Shown: piece by piece, positions 60,012 to 64,000 of the stretch
Layout: each line of letters begins with the position of its first letter
Position numbering within the stretch: position 1 is the stretch's first letter
DNA from: Mercenaria mercenaria
Taxonomy: Eukaryota; Mollusca; Bivalvia; Venerida; Veneridae
Length of the DNA stretch: 64,000 nucleotides
Reading direction: 5' to 3'
Assembly: GCF_021730395.1 (NCBI RefSeq)
Contig: NC_069371.1
Span: forward strand, 49,052,001 to 49,116,000
The notes under the pieces: generated by a model
What the model saw: the letters and a program-made list of their open reading frames with translations, nothing else
Database searches by the model: none
Told to the model about the DNA's origin: nothing
Position numbers and translations under genes: made by a program

Positions 60012-63000
60012 TTTGACATTTGAAGAAATAATACTACGCATCTTTAGTAATATAGTCATAATAACGGATAGAGTCATGAATGGTTTGAAAGTTAATCATC
60101 ATTGTTATAATTGCATTTATTTATTTCGTATTCTGTATTGTATTGTTATAATTGTATTTATTTATTTCGTATTTTGTATGGTAAACCTGCGTAGATATTT
60201 TATTAGAAATGAATAAAGAGGACTTCGTAAATGCTTTAAACTGTCGTTCTTATAATGAGACTGCAAAAGTATTCTGGATGCATTACTGAATGTAAACATT
60301 ACTTGAAAGTTTGAGAGATGGCGATATTACAATTCAGACAAATATGCTTAGCCAACGTGTCGAAACCTTGTCGTTTGCAAAGACTCAAAGGACTATTAAT
60401 TTTGGATTTTGACAATTTACACTTACTGTCTTAATTATTGAATATCTTGCATGTCAATTGTTAAAACTATTGCTTGAGCACCAAAACAATTAGGGGAGTC
60501 ATTTAGTAAGTGATTTCTTATTACATGATATCAGAAATAAGTGTTTATGTATTTTTATTAAAGTTTTGACTTTAGTCCAGCCAAATTTATGTTGAATTAT
60601 AGACCGATCAATATTATACCGAAAGATTATAAGGGTCAAAGCATTTACTGGAAAATCAACATAGTAATTTATTTAACATTAAAAAGTAATTACTAACCAA
60701 ATAATGAAGACAGAATTAAAAAGTCCTTACTTGTTAGCACCTATAATTTGTGGCGACTTTGCCGTGTAATAAGACTTTTTTGATAGATTTAATCGAGACG
60801 TTTACAAATAGCTGACCCCTATATTTATTCTAACATTTTAACATTGCATTAATCAATAGCGTTCGAAAAACGGCGATAACTTTCTTTTTTCTAAACGAAA
60901 CATATAAGTGTGAGTACTGATTTTCTTAGTTAGATAATTTCCAAACTTATTGTGGTAGTTTCGATTCAATATTTGATGAAAAATTGTTTTTGAAATATTT
61001 TGCACGTAGCATAAAAAAGAAACTTCGGCCGTGTTCGCACATGCAAGAGCAGCAGAAAAGGGTAATTTAATCCTAAAGTATAATTATATAAGCACCTCGT
61101 CTGAAAATTTATCGACTCACTCTTTTAATCAATGCAAAAGTATCAATCTCTCAACGGGTGATATGAAAAAAATAATATCACATGCGCAGAAAAACAAAAT
61201 AACGCTGTTGCGCAAGTGATATGAAATTTTGGATCATATCACCCGCGCAGAAATTGAAAATAACGATTTTGCGCATGTGATATAAAATCACTGGGGAATA
61301 TGATATATTATTCAAGTTAAACTAATGGGAAATTTGCATTGTACATTTATGTGAGGTATAATAACACAAACTATGGACCAGCGACGTATTTAAGGAGATA
61401 TGTAAATAAATTATAATCATTAAATCTTTGTTTACAGTCCTTTCAATTGGTGTAACACAGTCATATGACTAATGATTAAGGTCGTATTGACCTCATAATG
61501 TAACTTCATAACATTTGGACGCTATGAAAAGGTGACGTCATACCCAGATTCAGAACCAAACATGGAAAAAACACCAACAGCAGCAAATGTTTGAAGTAAC
61601 ATTTTAGTTGGATTTAATAACAAACAATTTTTGAGGATTAACATAAACTGTATATATTAACTGTTCACGTTTTCAAACATGGAAATTGAGCCTTACATAC
61701 CTATAATATTTTGCAGAGCAATTCTTTTATTTCGGTTGGCCTCACATCATATTAACATTGACAGTAGAAAGGTGTTAAGTTTATCTAAATTTCCAACGAT
61801 TACAATTTGGTACAAACAAGCACCAAGAACATGGCACATAGCACAACGAAAACTTCTTGCGACATAGCGACGTAACGCAGTAATATCTAAATAAAAATAG
61901 TAGTTCAAGTGGTAACAGGATTAAATGACCAGTAGTACCTAAGTCCAACACAACAATGGAACCATCCTGGGTAGTTTTTGTGTTTAAGCTCACCGGAAAT
62001 GACAAGCACGCTACTATATATTATAGTAGATTTAGTCGCCTTATGTCTATCCTTCTAAAGTTGAAAGACATTGTATTGAAAGTGTACATACGGCCTTGAC
62101 TACAGTTAAAACGTAATAAAATATCTTTTTATGCCAAAATTCTCTTAACCTGACCTGACTGTTAGAGCTATCCCAGGTACCCAGTTTGAAAGTGTAGCAA
62201 GGAGTTATAACGTCTATATAATAATTATTTATTATATTATGAGTATAAGTTTCAGTTAAAAGGGTCGGTTCAGGTTAAAAACATACCTTACCTTGTCAAA
62301 ATAATGAAATATTTTAGTAAGAAAACTGTCCCGTCACCATATGACTGTACCTAAATGTTATTGCTATTCGGGTAACAAGTTCCTCTCGTCTCAAACAGTA
62401 GCAAATAATTTTTAGTATAGATGTATATTGTTTGGTCATCGGAGCTAAACACAACTCCTGATCCTTCCGGGCCTGACCAGATATCCTGACAGTACTATCA
62501 AAACATAACTTTCTTAACTCCTTCGGTTATCCCATTTAAATATCAGTAAGTCAGTGTAAAGGGGTCACAAACAGATCGGACATCTATAACCGTAAAACAC
62601 TACCAGGTCCAAATTCCATATAGATTTACTCATACGGGTATTGATCATTGCTATCGTTAATCAACGGATAGGTGCTAAATGATGCGGGAAAAACTTGTGT
62701 ATTACTGAGTTGCGAATGTTAATTCTCACTAAAACATGCCTTCTGTGGAGCATTATGTAATAAAATCTGAAAAGGAAGGACTTTTTTCGGGGTAGAAAAG
62801 TAAGCGAACACAGCTTTTATCTTATAAATCTCTCACAGGACGCACAGATTCCGCTCATTTTATGCCTCTTTGGAATATCGGGCCGTATCCACATGACATG
62901 ACGCAGACATAATTATACTGACACCGGACTTCCTAGGTTTCTAAGTAAAAGTAGATTAATCTGAGAATTGAATACATACTTTTATTACGTTAAATCATAC

Positions 63001-63175
63001 TACTTTAATCATACTACGTGAATGAAGCGATAAAACTGATAACTTTTTACCGTGAGCAATATTATACTCGATAATTTATCTGTTACTTTCCTGCATACGC
63101 TTGTACAGTATATACCACATGTTGTTAAAATAGCTACGTTTGTTTGTAATGTCCTGAATTTAACTTAACTTTCAG
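60012..63175. other. Intergenic, no gene seen apart from small repeats
   Basis: No supportable gene. A minus-strand 74-residue frame at 61781-62005 has no motif. TTAACCTGACCTG (about 62146) and CAGGTTAA (about 62271) form a weak inverted pair. Confidence 0.45.
61175..61290. repeat. Duplicated ATATCAC...GTGATAT palindrome
   Basis: Two adjacent ~52-bp units each start with ATATCAC plus a GCGCAG block and end with TTGCGCA plus GTGATAT, so each unit is itself an inverted repeat. An extra GGTGATATGA half-site lies just upstream (about 61157). Confidence 0.7.
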
Positions 63176-63377
63176 TGTCATGGGAGCTTCGGGAAATATA
63201 TCAATTGACTATCAATTGCTCATCAATTGCTCCTTGACACAATGCTACGTTTATCAGATGTTTGGATGCCCTAAAGATTTAAATGACTGGAGCTGTTTCT
63301 GTAGATGGATTCCATATGCCGCTAAATTTTTTGATTTGAGCTTTACACTGTTTCATGACGTAACGCTGTATATATGA
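63176..63377 (+). CDS. Candidate terminal exon of an unidentified Cys-containing protein
   Basis: The open frame is preceded by TTAACTTTCAG, a good splice acceptor. It starts in phase 2 and encodes 66 residues and a stop. It contains NCSLTQC, FGCPKDLND and WSCFCRW, five Cys in all with a CxC pair. The phase and the CxC pair recall the last exons of the two cystine-rich genes, but the sequence does not align with them. No upstream exon was found. It may be a chance open frame. Confidence 0.25.
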
Positions 63378-64000
63378 AGCCTATATGGTCAACATAATCA
63401 ATAGATATGATAAGAATTAAAAATGCGACTATAGTACAAAATACCCTTTCTCAGTTGCCAAAGTAGCTAGGAACACTGTAATGAAGTGTATTATTTTATA
63501 TTAAGGATAACATGGTGTAATAGCCATATGTCATATCTTGTAACTGGATGGTAATATTTAAATGAAGTTTGGTCACTTTAAACACATTCAAAATTAAAAA
63601 CGTTTTACCCAGAGTTTTTTTTGAATTCTATCATTTTTGAGGGAGATAGTCGGTATTGAAGTTAACATTGATGCCTATGGAAAATATATAAGTTCTTTGA
63701 TTATGAGAATCTGAGCTTGAGTTTCGAGAAAATTTTGCGGTAGAAAGCTGCATTATATGATTCTGATACAGATATAAAAAAAATCTAAAATTCCCCGCAG
63801 GGAAAAGGAGAAAATTATTTTTTTCTAGTTTTCAGGAGGGATAACTCATGAAAAACCAAAATTATCAGGGGAGGTAAACATCAGTTCGTTGATGGATAAC
63901 TTTTGCAATTCATAATTCTAATATGTACAAAACATTGCGGAATGATACTTATTTCACTTGGGTAATGATTACATTTTACTCGGACTTTAATCATAGACTC
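63378..64000. other. Right edge of window, no gene seen
   Basis: AT-rich sequence with no supportable coding region or named repeat. Confidence 0.45.

Overview
The window is AT-rich eukaryotic DNA with widely spaced, intron-containing genes embedded in a dense mix of short interspersed repeats. The repeat types point to a bivalve mollusc, possibly a venerid clam. They include tRNA-headed SINEs, several palindromic MITEs and two elements with internal ~155-165 bp tandem units like the bivalve 'pearl' class. The gene content agrees: B-box/TRIM-type proteins with a beta-propeller tail, and a secreted Lys/Ser-rich protein with VWC domains. The species call is an inference.

Layout. 1-7 kb: no gene; SINEs, a TTAA-ended MITE (3399-4008) and a tandem-repeat element (4094-5165). 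7.4-10.4 kb: a two-exon minus-strand gene for a RING-less double-B-box protein. 11.4-13.5 kb: a foldback element whose arms carry 21-bp minisatellites in opposite orientation. 13.9-15.0 kb: a dead mariner transposase. 16.2-20.4 kb: a four-exon minus-strand gene for a 689-aa secreted Lys/Ser-repeat plus VWC protein. 20.5-33 kb: intergenic, with SINEs and palindromes. 33.1-36.0 kb: a three-exon plus-strand gene for a complete RING/B-box/coiled-coil/propeller protein. 36.8-44.4 kb: a SINE, a 28S rRNA pseudogene, a 2.18-kb TIR element and two palindromes. 45.6-55.2 kb: two convergent paralogous genes for small secreted proteins with a CxGxC...CxC cystine pattern. 56-64 kb: mostly non-coding, with two satellite arrays and one isolated candidate exon.

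The gene models come from conceptual splicing: each listed junction has GT/AG boundaries and matching phase. The two TRIM-like proteins are probably intracellular ubiquitin or immune-type factors. The Lys/Ser-VWC protein and the cystine-knot-like pair are secreted, the first possibly an extracellular or shell matrix component and the others candidate cytokines or growth factors. No operon-type linkage is expected. No search was run, so family names rest on visible motifs.
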